64,000 nucleotides of DNA from an uncultured Clostridium sp. (GTDB taxonomy: Bacteria > Bacillota > Clostridia > TANB77 > CAG-508). Shown here piece after piece: positions 33,507-43,170 of this stretch. The first letter of the stretch is position 1. Each line of letters begins with the position of its first letter. The stretch covers positions 1 through 64,000 of the forward strand of contig URZW01000003.1 of assembly GCA_900552555.1 (NCBI GenBank). Reading direction: 5' to 3'. A program made the translations under genes and the position numbers. The notes under the pieces are model-generated. The model had not been told where the DNA came from. It did not search any database and saw nothing but the letters and a program-made list of their open reading frames with translations.

Positions 33507-34910
33507 ATGAAAAAAGAAAGTAAAAATGTAATGAAAACAGTAAAAATACTAACAATTATATTCTTAATTGTATTAGTATCAATGGTAGGATTTTTTGGAA
33601 TCTATAAACAAAATAAAAATCAAGTATCAAATGTAATGAAAGATTATTCTTATGCCATGGACATAAATGGTAGTAGAACATTAAAATTAACACTAAATTC
33701 AGAAAATGGTGATGATGTAAAAACAGAAGAAAATTACAAAACAGCAAAAAATGTAATAGAAAAAAGATTAAAAAAATTAGGTGTTGGAGAATATAAAATA
33801 AGCCTAAATGAACAAAATGGTGAAATTATTGTACAAATACCAGAAAATACAAATACAGATACAATTGTTTCAAATTTAACAACTGTAGGAAAATTTGAAA
33901 TTTTAGATAGTGAAACAAATGAAGTTTTATTAGATAACAGTTCAGTAAAATCATCAGGTGTTTTATATAATACAACAACATCAGGAACATCAGTATATTT
34001 GGAAATAGCATTTGACGAAAATGGAAAAAATAAATTAGAAGAAATAAGCAAAACATATGTAAAATCAGAAAATAATACAACAGAAAATACAACCGGAGGT
34101 AATAGCACATCAGAAAACACAACATCTGAAAATACAAACACAGAAAATACAACTAACACAGAAGAAACAAATACAACATCAGGAAATTCAACATCAACTG
34201 AAAAGAAAATAAAAATGAAAATAGATGATGAAGATATAATGTCAACATCTTTTGATGAAGCAATAACAACAGGAAAAATACAATTATCAGTAGGAAAAGC
34301 ATCAACAGACACAAAAACAATAAATGGATATGTAACACAGGCACAAAATGTAGCAACTGTACTAGATAGTGGAAAATTGCCTGTTAAATATGATACAGAA
34401 AAAAATCAATATATATTGTCAAATATAACAAATAAAGAATTAGCATATGTAGCTATAGCAATAGCAGTAGTTGTAGTAATTGGATTAATAGTTTTAATAG
34501 TTAAATATAAAGTAAATGGTTTATTAGCTGGAATTTCTTATATTGGTTTAACTGCATTATATGGAATATTATTAAGATATACAAATGTAACAATATCAGT
34601 AGAATCATTATTTGCAATTGCAATGATATTATTATTAAATTATATATTTATAGAAATGATATTAAAAAATATTAAAGAAATAAGCAAAGAAACAACAGAA
34701 AAAATTGTAAATAAATCAACAGCATCAGCATATGTAAAATTTTTCAATAGAATAGTGCCAATTTGCGTAATGGTAATAGCATTTTGTTTTGCAAAATGGG
34801 TACCTATGAGTAGCTTTGGAATGACAGCATTCTGGGGATTGGTAATTATTGCTGTATATAATGCAATAGTAACAAGATATCTATTAAAAGTAAAAGTGGA
34901 AAGCAAATAG
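33507..34910 (+). CDS. secD: SecD-like protein-export membrane protein (divergent)
   Basis: 467 aa. An N-terminal helix (about 11-30) is followed by an external P1-like region (NGSRTLKLTL; TAKNVIEKRLKKLGVGEYKISLNEQNGEIIVQIP) and, after about residue 290, several helices (LAYVAIAIAVVVVIGLIVLIV; GLTALYGILLRY). An Asn/Thr/Ser/Glu-rich stretch at about 190-235 is a low-complexity insertion. SecDF uses the proton gradient to help late steps of export. The protein is shorter and more diverged than Bacillus SecDF. Start at ATG 33507 with AAGGGA; an upstream in-frame ATG (33456) lies in the tandem repeat and is rejected. Confidence 0.8.
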   Translation: MKKESKNVMKTVKILTIIFLIVLVSMVGFFGIYKQNKNQVSNVMKDYSYAMDINGSRTLKLTLNSENGDDVKTEENYKTAKNVIEKRLKKLGVGEYKISLNEQNGEIIVQIPENTNTDTIVSNLTTVGKFEILDSETNEVLLDNSSVKSSGVLYNTTTSGTSVYLEIAFDENGKNKLEEISKTYVKSENNTTENTTGGNSTSENTTSENTNTENTTNTEETNTTSGNSTSTEKKIKMKIDDEDIMSTSFDEAITTGKIQLSVGKASTDTKTINGYVTQAQNVATVLDSGKLPVKYDTEKNQYILSNITNKELAYVAIAIAVVVVIGLIVLIVKYKVNGLLAGISYIGLTALYGILLRYTNVTISVESLFAIAMILLLNYIFIEMILKNIKEISKETTEKIVNKSTASAYVKFFNRIVPICVMVIAFCFAKWVPMSSFGMTAFWGLVIIAVYNAIVTRYLLKVKVESK

Positions 34911-34922
34911 GAGGTATTAATA

Positions 34923-35579
34923 ATGAAACAAAAAAGTACAAAAATATTAGCAGTTTTAATAGCAATTATATTAATAGCTGGAACAATAATTATATTTACG
35001 AAAGGTTTGGCTTTTGATTTAAATTATGCAGATAGTAAAAAAGTTGAATTAAATTTGGGAAAAGAATTTGATAGAAAAGATATGAAAGCAATAACAAATG
35101 AAGTTTTTGGAAAACAACCGGTTTTAATTCAAGAAATTGAAGTATATAAAGATGCTGTAAGTATAACAACTACAGATATTACGGATGAACAAAAAAGTGA
35201 CTTAATCACTAAAGTTAATGAAAAATATGGAACAGAATTATCAGCTGATAATATTACAATTGAAGAAAATTCTCATATTAGAGGTAGAGACGTTATAAAA
35301 CCTTATATAGTTTCTTTTGTAATAGCTACAGTAATAATTTTAGTATATTTGGCAATTAGATATTATAAATTAAATTCATTAAAGGTTTTAGCACAATCAA
35401 TAGGAATCATTGTGTTGGCTCAGTTAGTTTTACTTGGAATTATGGCAATTACTAGAATGCCAATAGGAGTATTTACAATTCCTGCAGTATTGTTTGTTTA
35501 TATGTTATCAACATATATTTGTACAACAAAATTTGATGAAGATTTAGAAAAAATAGTAAAAAAAGAAAATGAAAAATAG
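34923..35579 (+). CDS. secF: SecF-like protein-export membrane protein (short)
   Basis: 218 aa, against about 300 for typical SecF. One N-terminal helix, an external domain with KGLAFDLNYADSKKVEL (equivalent of the SecF GxDFxGG region but lacking the Gly pair) and three to four C-terminal helices. It starts 12 nt after secD with AGGAGG, so the pair is co-transcribed. Shortness and loss of the family signature suggest a reduced partner or a structural role. Assignment rests on order and topology as much as on sequence. Confidence 0.68.
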   Translation: MKQKSTKILAVLIAIILIAGTIIIFTKGLAFDLNYADSKKVELNLGKEFDRKDMKAITNEVFGKQPVLIQEIEVYKDAVSITTTDITDEQKSDLITKVNEKYGTELSADNITIEENSHIRGRDVIKPYIVSFVIATVIILVYLAIRYYKLNSLKVLAQSIGIIVLAQLVLLGIMAITRMPIGVFTIPAVLFVYMLSTYICTTKFDEDLEKIVKKENEK

Positions 35580-35632
35580 TTACTATTCACAGTATACTCT
35601 TTTGAACAAAACAAAGAAGGGAATGAAAGAAA

Positions 35633-38032
35633 ATGGGTAATATAGTTTTACTTGACGACTTAACTATAAACAAAATAGCTGCCGGAGAAGTTATAGAAAG
35701 ACCAGCATCTGTAATAAAAGAAATGGTTGAAAACTCAATTGATGCAGGAGCAAATAACATTACAGTAGAAATAAGAAATGGCGGAATTTCATATATAAGA
35801 GTATCAGATAATGGAAAAGGAATTGCACCAGATGATTTAGAAATAGCTTTTGAAAGACATGCTACAAGTAAAATAAGAAAAGCAGAAGACTTAGATGTAG
35901 TAACTTCAATGGGGTTCAGAGGAGAAGCTTTAGCAAGTATTGCAGCTATAGCAAATGTAGAATTAACTTCAAAAACAGAAAGCCAAGACACAGGATATAA
36001 AATAACAGTTGAAGCAGGAAACATTTTGGACAAACAAGAAATTGGATGCCAAACAGGTACAACTATAGTAGTCCAAAATCTATTTTTTAATACACCGGTA
36101 AGATATAAATTCTTAAAAAAGGACTATACTGAGGCTGGTTACATTGAAGATGTGATTACAAGAATTGCTTTAGTAAATCCTAACATAGCAATAAAATTAA
36201 TAAATACAGGAAAAACTGTAATTCAAACAAATGGCAATGGTGATATGAAAAGTGTAATTTATAGCATTTATGGAAAAGATGTTGCTACAGGAATTTTACC
36301 AGTTGATTATACATATGAGGATATAGAAATTACAGGAGTTATAGGAAAACCTGAAATTGCAAGGTCAAACAGGTCAAATCAATTATTTTTTGTTAATAAA
36401 AGATATATAAAAGATAAATTATTGACTGCTGCAACAGAACAAGCATTTAAAGGTTTAATTCCTATTGGAAAATATGGATTTGTGGTATTAAATATTAATA
36501 TGAATCCTGCAAAAGTTGATGTGAATGTTCATCCTGCGAAATTGGAAGTTAGATTTGAAGAGGAAAATAAAATATTTCAATCAATATATCATGCAATAAA
36601 AAATACTTTATTAGAAAATGAATTGGTTGCAAATACTGAAAAGACTACAGATAAAGCTGATGAACAAAAAAATGAGACTTCAAAAGGATTGTTTGATTTT
36701 AGAAAAAATGAAACTAAAAGAATAGAACAATATAATGATGAAGAAAGTAAAATAAAAACAAATGTAGTGCAAGAAGAACAAAAAAATGCTACAAAAAATG
36801 TATTTTCAGCTTTTAATATTGGAACAGGTGGACCTGTAAATACAGCAGATATTTTGGAACAATTGAAAAAAATGAAAGAGGATTTACAAAAACAAATTGA
36901 AGATGATAAATCTGAGGCTGTTAATGCTGAAAATATTAAAGATGAAGGTTCTGAAACTAAAATTGATAATATAGAAAGTGACGAAAAAATAAGTCTTAAA
37001 GAGGAAAGTGAAAATATAGTAAATACTGAAAATCCAGAAGAGAATACTCAGGTTCAAGAAAATTTAGAACATGATATTCAAGAAAATCCTGTTCAAGAAA
37101 TTAATAATAATGAAGAACAAAATGAAAGTAATATAGAAAAAACAGAAGAGGATAAAACAGAAAATATCGAGGGTGAACCGGAAGAAAATAATATTGAGAA
37201 CAAAGAAAATAGTGAAAGCAAACCAGAAGAAAAATTAGAAAAAATAAATGAACAAATAAAACAACTAGAAAATATCAAATATGATGATGAAAATCCAGTA
37301 GATTTTAATACAATGTATGAAAAATTATTTGGAACAAAACCAATAGGAATATCAACAGATGGAGAAGAAACAGAAAAAGAAGAAAAACAAAATACAACAG
37401 TAGATTTAATAAAAGACAATTTATCAGTATTTGAGCAAAGTGAAGAATATCAAAAACCAATTTATAAATTCATAGGAATAGCATTTAATACATATATTAT
37501 CATAGAAATGGATAAAGAAATGTACATAATAGATCAGCATGCAGCACATGAAAGAATTATGTACGAAAAAGTTAAGAAAAATTATTATAGTGAATTATCA
37601 AAAGACTCACAAATGCTATTATTACCAGACATTATAACATTAACACATAAAGAAATGGAAATAGCTAAAGACAATATGGACATGTTTGAAAAAGCTGGAT
37701 TTAGTCTAGAAGAATTTGGAGAAAATACAATAAAATTAACAGGTGTACCAACAGTATGCATAAATCTAGATAATAAAGAACTATTTTTAGAAACACTAGA
37801 TGAAATCAATACAGTTGCAAGAACTGCAAAGCAAGAAAAAGAAGAAAAATTTATTGCAACAGTTGCATGTAAAGCTGCAGTAAAAGCAAATATGGTATTA
37901 GATAAAGCAGAAGTAGAAAATCTAATGGATAAGCTATTAGAATTACCTAATCCATTTACTTGTCCACATGGAAGACCAACAGCAATAAAAATGAGTAAAT
38001 ATGATATAGAAAGAAAATTTGCCAGAAAATAG
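35633..38032 (+). CDS. mutL: DNA mismatch repair endonuclease MutL
   Basis: 799 aa, longer than usual (about 620-650). The GHKL ATPase has ENSIDAGA, SDNGKGI and GFRGEALAS; the first 330 residues end with VNVHPAKLEVRF. A Glu/Asn/Lys-rich disordered linker of about 250 residues (about 340-590) explains the length. The C-terminal domain has the nuclease motif DQHAAHERIMYE, the ACKAAVKA motif and CPHGRP, so it is a nicking MutL rather than an E. coli-type one. No mutS is next to it. RBS GAAGGGA before ATG 35633. It is followed 14 nt later by a membrane-protein gene and miaA. Confidence 0.96.
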   Translation: MGNIVLLDDLTINKIAAGEVIERPASVIKEMVENSIDAGANNITVEIRNGGISYIRVSDNGKGIAPDDLEIAFERHATSKIRKAEDLDVVTSMGFRGEALASIAAIANVELTSKTESQDTGYKITVEAGNILDKQEIGCQTGTTIVVQNLFFNTPVRYKFLKKDYTEAGYIEDVITRIALVNPNIAIKLINTGKTVIQTNGNGDMKSVIYSIYGKDVATGILPVDYTYEDIEITGVIGKPEIARSNRSNQLFFVNKRYIKDKLLTAATEQAFKGLIPIGKYGFVVLNINMNPAKVDVNVHPAKLEVRFEEENKIFQSIYHAIKNTLLENELVANTEKTTDKADEQKNETSKGLFDFRKNETKRIEQYNDEESKIKTNVVQEEQKNATKNVFSAFNIGTGGPVNTADILEQLKKMKEDLQKQIEDDKSEAVNAENIKDEGSETKIDNIESDEKISLKEESENIVNTENPEENTQVQENLEHDIQENPVQEINNNEEQNESNIEKTEEDKTENIEGEPEENNIENKENSESKPEEKLEKINEQIKQLENIKYDDENPVDFNTMYEKLFGTKPIGISTDGEETEKEEKQNTTVDLIKDNLSVFEQSEEYQKPIYKFIGIAFNTYIIIEMDKEMYIIDQHAAHERIMYEKVKKNYYSELSKDSQMLLLPDIITLTHKEMEIAKDNMDMFEKAGFSLEEFGENTIKLTGVPTVCINLDNKELFLETLDEINTVARTAKQEKEEKFIATVACKAAVKANMVLDKAEVENLMDKLLELPNPFTCPHGRPTAIKMSKYDIERKFARK

Positions 38033-38046
38033 AAAAGAGGTAACAC

Positions 38047-38475
38047 ATGACAGTAATTTTAATAATAATATTGATATTGCTTTTAGTTTTATTATCATGG
38101 TCATGGCATAGCCTAGGAGATATAGAAAAGAAAACAAAAGTTGCCATTATAGTTGGTGGATTAGTAATTGTATATCTAATAACATTTGTAATATTTAGTA
38201 TATCAAAAATAGGAATAGATTATCAAAATAAAGACGCAATGAAATTAATACAGACAATTTTTGTAATGCTATTTACAATAGTAAATGGATATATAATATT
38301 GCCTTATGTATTTAAAAAGTTGAACCAAATAAATGATGAAGAAATAGAAAAAGAAAAAATTATAAGAAGTTTGATAATTTTAGCTATTATATTTATAATT
38401 ATTGCAATATTTGAAGTATCATATTTAGGAAATATGCAAAATGGAATTTTAGAAATGATGAAAAAATACAGATAG
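38047..38475 (+). CDS. Hypothetical four-helix membrane protein
   Basis: 142 aa with four membrane helices (about 2-20, 31-52, 65-90 and 112-132) and short charged loops. I recognise no family. It lies between mutL (14 nt) and miaA (11 nt) in one operon with an AGAGG ribosome binding site, and the tight spacing suggests co-expression rather than a shared function. The order mutL - small membrane protein - miaA is worth comparing in relatives. Confidence 0.7.
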   Translation: MTVILIIILILLLVLLSWSWHSLGDIEKKTKVAIIVGGLVIVYLITFVIFSISKIGIDYQNKDAMKLIQTIFVMLFTIVNGYIILPYVFKKLNQINDEEIEKEKIIRSLIILAIIFIIIAIFEVSYLGNMQNGILEMMKKYR

Positions 38476-38486
38476 GAGGTAATGTT

Positions 38487-39425
38487 ATGGAAAATAAAGC
38501 AAAAGTTGTTGTAATCTGTGGGCCTACAGCATCTGGAAAAACTGCTTTATCAATTGAACTTGCAAGGACAATAAATGGTGAAATAATATCAGCTGATTCA
38601 ATGCAAATATATAAAGACATGAATATAGGAACAGCAAAACCAACTGTAGTAGAAATGCAAGGAATTAAACATTACCTTTTAGACTTTGTATCACCAAATG
38701 AAAGATACAGTGTTGCACAATATAAAAAAGATGCCAAAACAGCTATAAAAGAGATTCTAAAAAAAGGTAAAATACCTATAATTGTTGGTGGAACAGGTTT
38801 ATATGTTGACAGCTTGATATATGAAATAGAATATAATGATATAAAATTAGATGAAAATTATAGACAAGAATTAGAAAAAATAGCAAATGAAAAGGGTTTA
38901 GAAAGTTTGTATAATATGGCAATGGAAATAGACCCAAAAGCAATGGAGAAAATAAGCAAAAATGATAAAAAAAGAATAATGAGAGTTTTAGAAATATACA
39001 AAGCAACAGGAAAAACAAAAACTCAGCAAGAAATTGAATCAAAACAAAAGCCAGTTGAATACGATTATAAAGTATTTGCAATAAATTGGGAAAGAGAAAA
39101 ATTATATCAAAGAATAAATAAAAGAGTTGATATAATGATTGAACAGGGTTTAATAGAAGAAGTGAAAAATATTTTAAATAAATATGATACATTTCCAACT
39201 GCAATGCAAGGACTAGGATATAAAGAAGTTGTAGATTATTTGAATGGAATTTATACAAAAGAAGAAATGATAGAAAAAATAAAAATGGAAACAAGAAGAT
39301 ATGCTAAAAGGCAGTTAACATGGTTTAGAAAAAATAAGCAAACTATATGGCTTGAAGGAACAAATGATATACAAAATAATATAAATATTATTTTGGAGGG
39401 AATAGGTATTGGAAGAAGAAAATAA
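38487..39425 (+). CDS. miaA: tRNA dimethylallyltransferase
   Basis: 312 aa. P-loop VICGPTASGKTALSIELA; ISADSMQIYKDMNIGTAKP is the prenyl/tRNA active-site motif, then IIVGGTGLYVDSLI, and AMQGLGYKEVVDYL near the end. It adds dimethylallyl to A37 of UNN-decoding tRNAs (i6A). mutL-miaA adjacency is common. It overlaps the next gene by 17 nt. It joins tsaB, mtaB, queA and tgt as anticodon-loop modifiers in this window. Confidence 0.97.
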   Translation: MENKAKVVVICGPTASGKTALSIELARTINGEIISADSMQIYKDMNIGTAKPTVVEMQGIKHYLLDFVSPNERYSVAQYKKDAKTAIKEILKKGKIPIIVGGTGLYVDSLIYEIEYNDIKLDENYRQELEKIANEKGLESLYNMAMEIDPKAMEKISKNDKKRIMRVLEIYKATGKTKTQQEIESKQKPVEYDYKVFAINWEREKLYQRINKRVDIMIEQGLIEEVKNILNKYDTFPTAMQGLGYKEVVDYLNGIYTKEEMIEKIKMETRRYAKRQLTWFRKNKQTIWLEGTNDIQNNINIILEGIGIGRRK

Positions 39426-40674
39426 AAATAACAATCAAATTAAAAAGAAAGTCAATAAGAAAAAAATAATTATATACATAGCTTTAGTTTTAATTGTAGT
39501 ATATTTAATATATGCTGTTTATTTGTTAGTAAGGCAACCCACAGATAAAGTAACAGTAGAAAATGGAACTCTATATTTGGAAGAAACAGATATAGGATAT
39601 ATTATAAGAGATGAACAAGTTGTAAAAGGTAATAACTATAAAAATGGAATGGAAAGAATAAAAAATGAGGGTGAAAAAACAGCGAAAGGTGATTCTATTT
39701 ATAGATATTACAGTAAAAATGAAGATAAATTAAAAGAACAGATATCGGAATTAGATAGTAAAATACAAGAATCATTAAAAGGACAAACTGGGATATTCAG
39801 TTCTGATATAAAATTGTTAGAAAATCAATTGGATGAAAAAATAGCTTTATTAAGCCAAACATCAGATATGTCAAAAATCACAGAATATAAAAAACAAATA
39901 AGTGATTTAGTAAGTAAAAAAGCAAAATTATCTGGTGAATCAAGTGCTGCAGGAACTTATTTAAAACAGTTATATAATCAAAGAGCAAAATTGGAAAATG
40001 AGTTAAATTCAGGTGCTGAATATATAAAAGCACCATCAAGTGGAATTGTTTCTTATAAAGTAGATGGATTGGAAGAAACTTTAACACCAAATAATTTTTC
40101 AACTATTAATAAAGAATTTTTGGAAAATTTAAAATTAAAAACAGGTCAATTGATAGCAACAAATGATGAATGTGGAAAAGTTATAGATAGCTCAAAATGC
40201 TATATAGCAACAATAACAAGTTCAGAACAATCAAAAAAAGCTAATGTTGGCGATTCGGTTAAAATAAGATTGTCTAATAGTAAAGTTATTGATGCAAAAA
40301 TAAGCTATGTATCACAAGAAAATGAAGAGGAAACTTTAATTATTTTAGAGATAAATAAGCAAATAAGTGAACTTGCAAATTATAGAAAGATTTCTTTTGA
40401 TTTAATTTGGTGGAATAGTTCTGGTTTAAAAGTTCCAAATCAAGCTATTGTTGAAAGCGATGGTCTTAACTATGTTGTTAGAAATAGAGCGGGGTATTTG
40501 GATAAGATTCTTGTTAATGTTAAAAGAAAGAATGATAAATATTCTATTGTGACTAGCTATAGTACCGATGAATTGAAGAATTTAGGATTTTCAAGTACTG
40601 ATATTCAATCAATGAAAACTATTTCTATTTATGATGAACTTATTTTGAATCCGGATTTGAGCAAAGCAAATTAA
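39409..40674 (+). CDS. HlyD-like membrane-fusion / adaptor protein
   Basis: 421 aa. A basic N-terminus and one helix (about 20-42) lead to an extracytoplasmic part with a long coiled coil (about 105-200), flanked by lipoyl/barrel-like halves (IKAPSSGIVSYKVDGLEE; KVPNQAIVESDGLNYVVRN). This is the layout of HlyD/YknX adaptors, which link transporters to the cell surface; no transporter gene is adjacent. The start is TTG 39409 with GGAGGGA, inside the end of miaA. It lies just before sepF but a SigA promoter separates them. Confidence 0.75.
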   Translation: MEEENKNNNQIKKKVNKKKIIIYIALVLIVVYLIYAVYLLVRQPTDKVTVENGTLYLEETDIGYIIRDEQVVKGNNYKNGMERIKNEGEKTAKGDSIYRYYSKNEDKLKEQISELDSKIQESLKGQTGIFSSDIKLLENQLDEKIALLSQTSDMSKITEYKKQISDLVSKKAKLSGESSAAGTYLKQLYNQRAKLENELNSGAEYIKAPSSGIVSYKVDGLEETLTPNNFSTINKEFLENLKLKTGQLIATNDECGKVIDSSKCYIATITSSEQSKKANVGDSVKIRLSNSKVIDAKISYVSQENEEETLIILEINKQISELANYRKISFDLIWWNSSGLKVPNQAIVESDGLNYVVRNRAGYLDKILVNVKRKNDKYSIVTSYSTDELKNLGFSSTDIQSMKTISIYDELILNPDLSKAN

Positions 40675-40757
40675 TATATTATAGTAATGTTTTTAATTGA
40701 TACAATCATATATAATTAAATTTAAAACTGATTTCGGTTCAATACATAATAAGAAAT

Positions 40758-40796
40758 ATTACAAAAATATTACAAAAATATTAAACTTTTATTACA
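40758..40796 (-). promoter_or_regulatory. WalR-like array of four hexamers upstream of sepF
   Basis: On the complement strand the hexamers are TGTAAT, TTTAAT, TGTAAT, TGTAAT; on the + strand ATTACA at 40758 and 40769, ATTAAA at 40780, ATTACA at 40791, exactly 11 bp apart. They end 13 bp before the sepF -35. Confidence 0.65.
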
Positions 40797-40809
40797 TTTG
40801 CAAAAAGTA

Positions 40810-40840
40810 TTGACAAGAAAGAAAAAAAAGTAGATACTAT
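40810..40840 (+). promoter_or_regulatory. SigA promoter of sepF
   Basis: TTGACA (40810) with GATACT at 17 nt or TACTAT at 19 nt as the -10. Confidence 0.65.
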
Positions 40841-40878
40841 TAGCATAATATGTAAAAAAAGTTTTAGGAGGTTTTTTT

Positions 40879-41370
40879 ATGTCAGGAGCATTAATGAACA
40901 AAGTGTGGGATTTATTTGGAATGGATTCAGCTGAACCTGAAGAATATGAAGATGATAACATCTACGATTATGATAATAATGAGGAAGAAGAAACAGAAGA
41001 TAACAAAAAACTATTTGGTAGAAAAAATAATAATAAAGTTGTAAGTATGCCACAAGCACAATCACAAGCTATAAAAATGGTGATTTCTCAACCAACAACA
41101 TTTGAACAATCAGATGAAATATGTAGTTTCTTAAAAGAAAAAAAATCTGTAATTGTTAATTTGGAATATGTAAACAAAGATGTTGCTAGAAGAATTGTTG
41201 ATTTTATTAGTGGTGGAGTTTATGCATTAGATGGATATATTCAAAAAGTATCAAATTCTATCTTTTTAGTAGCACCATCAAACTATGAAATAACAAATGA
41301 AATGGCTAGAGAAGAAATGAAAAGTAAATTATCAGTTTCATGGCTAAAAAATAACAATGTAAATAATTAA
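40879..41370 (+). CDS. sepF: Cell division protein SepF
   Basis: 163 aa. It starts SGALMNKVWDLFGMDSAE (amphipathic membrane-binding helix), has an acidic linker, then the SepF core VSQPTTFEQSDEICSFLKEKKSVIVNLEYVNKDVARRIVDFISGGVYALDGYIQKVSNSIFLVAPSNY. SepF polymers tether FtsZ to the membrane. RBS GGAGG before ATG 40879. It has its own promoter with an 11 bp-phased hexamer array, and is co-transcribed with divIVA 29 nt downstream. Confidence 0.95.
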   Translation: MSGALMNKVWDLFGMDSAEPEEYEDDNIYDYDNNEEEETEDNKKLFGRKNNNKVVSMPQAQSQAIKMVISQPTTFEQSDEICSFLKEKKSVIVNLEYVNKDVARRIVDFISGGVYALDGYIQKVSNSIFLVAPSNYEITNEMAREEMKSKLSVSWLKNNNVNN

Positions 41371-41399
41371 TTTGAGTTTTTACAATGTAGGAGGATAAA

Positions 41400-41852
41400 A
41401 TGATTACACCTTTAGATATAGATAATAAAAGATTTGCAAAACAAATGGTAAATGGATATAATGTAGAAGAAGTTGACGATTTTTTGGATGAATTAACAGC
41501 AGATTATTCAAAAAATTATAAAGAAGTTAACGAATTAAGAGCGAAAGTTGAAGAATTAAATAATAGTTTAGTTCAATATAAAACAATTGAGTCAACTTTA
41601 CAGAATACATTAGTAATGGCTCAATCAACAGCAGAAGAAGTAAAAAATGTAGCAAAACAAAAAGCTGACCAAATAGTAGATGAAGCTAAAGTAAATGCCC
41701 AAAAACAAGTAGATGAATTAAATAATGAAATAATTATGAAACAAAAAGAATTAGATGATGTAAAAAAACAATTCGATATATATAAAGCAAAAATGGAGTC
41801 TTTATTAATTTCTCAATTGGAGTTATTGAAAGATGTAAATAAAGAAGATTAG
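41400..41852 (+). CDS. divIVA: Cell division / polarity protein DivIVA
   Basis: 150 aa. The lipid-binding N-terminus is ITPLDIDNKRFAKQMVNGYNVEEVDDFLDEL, the standard DivIVA motif, and the rest is a continuous coiled coil. It binds curved membrane at poles and septa and recruits division and sporulation partners. RBS TAGGAGG before ATG 41400. A weak terminator follows its stop. Confidence 0.95.
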   Translation: MITPLDIDNKRFAKQMVNGYNVEEVDDFLDELTADYSKNYKEVNELRAKVEELNNSLVQYKTIESTLQNTLVMAQSTAEEVKNVAKQKADQIVDEAKVNAQKQVDELNNEIIMKQKELDDVKKQFDIYKAKMESLLISQLELLKDVNKED

Positions 41853-41859
41853 AAGAAGT

Positions 41860-41887
41860 TTAGCCATAGGGTTAGGCTTTTTTTTTA
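41860..41887 (+). terminator. Terminator after divIVA
   Basis: TAGCC pairs with GGCT(T) around ATAGGGTTA and runs into nine T. Confidence 0.6.
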
Positions 41888-41942
41888 CTTAACTGTATAA
41901 ATTTAAATTTTATAATAAAATATTGGCGAAAAATATTACAAA

Positions 41943-41981
41943 ATTGGAACAATATTACAGAACTATTAAATATATATTACA
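41943..41981 (-). promoter_or_regulatory. WalR-like hexamer array upstream of rsmD
   Basis: + strand ATTGGA (41943), ATTACA (41954), ATTAAA (41965), ATTACA (41976) are exactly 11 bp apart; another ATTACA is at 41935. The last ends 15 bp before the -35. Confidence 0.6.
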
Positions 41982-41996
41982 ATTGTGTTAATACTA

Positions 41997-42024
41997 TTGA
42001 CATTGAAAAAAAAAACGATAAAAT
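41997..42024 (+). promoter_or_regulatory. SigA promoter of rsmD
   Basis: TTGACA, 16 nt, TAAAAT. Confidence 0.65.
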
Positions 42025-42047
42025 TATAACATAGGAGAAAAAGCAAA

Positions 42048-42605
42048 ATGAGAATAATAAGTGGAACAGCTAGAGGAACAAAATTATATACACTAGAAGG
42101 ACAAACAACAAGACCAACACTAGATAGAGTAAAAGAATCATTATTTAATATAATACAAAATGATATACAAAACTCAATATTTATAGACCTCTTTTCAGGA
42201 AGTGGAGCAATAGGCCTAGAGGCAGCAAGTAGAGGAGCAAAAAAAGTTATATTATGTGACAAATCAAAAGATGCCATGAATATAATAAATAAAAATATTG
42301 AAAAAACGCATTTAAGAGAAAATGTGGAGTTATATAATTTGGATTATGAAAAACTATTAAAAACAAAAATAAAACAACAAGCTGACATAATATACATAGA
42401 CCCACCATATGAATCAAATTTTGCTATAAAAGCAGTTGAAATTATTTTAAAAAATAAATTAGTTAATGATAATTCAACTATTATTATAGAAACAGATGAA
42501 GAAGAAAAAATATTAAGAGAGTTAGAAAAAATTGAGATAGAAGTAATAGATAAAAGAAAATATGGCAGAGCAGTATTAATCTTTTTAAAAATTAGAAAGG
42601 GGTAA
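42048..42605 (+). CDS. rsmD: 16S rRNA (guanine966-N2)-methyltransferase RsmD
   Basis: 185 aa SAM-dependent methyltransferase. The N-terminus MRIISGTARGTKL, SAM loop LFSGSGAIGLEAASRG and catalytic DPPYESN are diagnostic. It methylates G966 in the small subunit. RBS TAGGAG before ATG 42048; followed 3 nt later by a coiled-coil gene. The upstream control region shares the sepF-type hexamer array, unexpected for an rRNA methylase, so the regulated function may be the downstream gene or ftsK. Confidence 0.94.
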   Translation: MRIISGTARGTKLYTLEGQTTRPTLDRVKESLFNIIQNDIQNSIFIDLFSGSGAIGLEAASRGAKKVILCDKSKDAMNIINKNIEKTHLRENVELYNLDYEKLLKTKIKQQADIIYIDPPYESNFAIKAVEIILKNKLVNDNSTIIIETDEEEKILRELEKIEIEVIDKRKYGRAVLIFLKIRKG

Positions 42606-42608
42606 ACC

Positions 42609-43112
42609 ATGGAAATATTTGAATTACTAGAAAATTTAGAGGACATCATTGAAAGGAGCAGAAATGTACCATTTTCAAGTAAGGGAATTGTAGATAAGGA
42701 AGAAATGTTAGATTTAATAAAAGAGATAAGATTAAAACTTCCAGATGAATTAAAACAAGCAAAATGGGTAAAAGAAGAAAGACAACGTATATTAGTTGAA
42801 GCACAAAAAGAAGCTGATGGAATAGTGAAAGAAGCTGAAAATAGAATTATTTCTATGATTGATGAACATGAAATTACTAGAAAAGCATATGAGCAAAAGA
42901 AAGAAATAATAGAAAGTGCAAATGAAAGATCAAGAGAGATTTCAAATGGAACAAAAGAATATGCTGATGAATTATTAGCGCATACAGAAGATGTGTTAAC
43001 ACAAACATTAGGTGGCTTAGAGAAAAATATTTCAGAGGCATTAAAGTTAATGGAAATGTCAATAGAGGATACATTAAAAACAGTTCAAAATAGTAGAAAA
43101 GAGTTAAAATAA
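42609..43112 (+). CDS. Coiled-coil protein (V-ATPase subunit H / DivIVA-like)
   Basis: 167 aa, entirely helical. Residues about 40-165 form a long coiled coil with VKEERQRILVEAQKEADGIVKEAENRI, the Ala/Glu-rich type found in ATPase stator subunits and in DivIVA-related proteins. No membrane segment. It starts 3 nt after rsmD and ends at a terminator. Its place next to divIVA and ftsK hints at a cell-division role, but I cannot assign function. Confidence 0.75.
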   Translation: MEIFELLENLEDIIERSRNVPFSSKGIVDKEEMLDLIKEIRLKLPDELKQAKWVKEERQRILVEAQKEADGIVKEAENRIISMIDEHEITRKAYEQKKEIIESANERSREISNGTKEYADELLAHTEDVLTQTLGGLEKNISEALKLMEMSIEDTLKTVQNSRKELK

Positions 43113-43147
43113 AAGGGAAAGGTGGATGGACTTTTTTCCCTTTTTAT
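43111..43147 (+). terminator. Terminator after the coiled-coil gene
   Basis: AAAAGGGAAA pairs with TTTTTCCCTTTT around a GTGGATGGAC loop, with a T-run. Confidence 0.75.
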
Positions 43148-43170
43148 TATAATGTAAATGGAGGGAGAAC

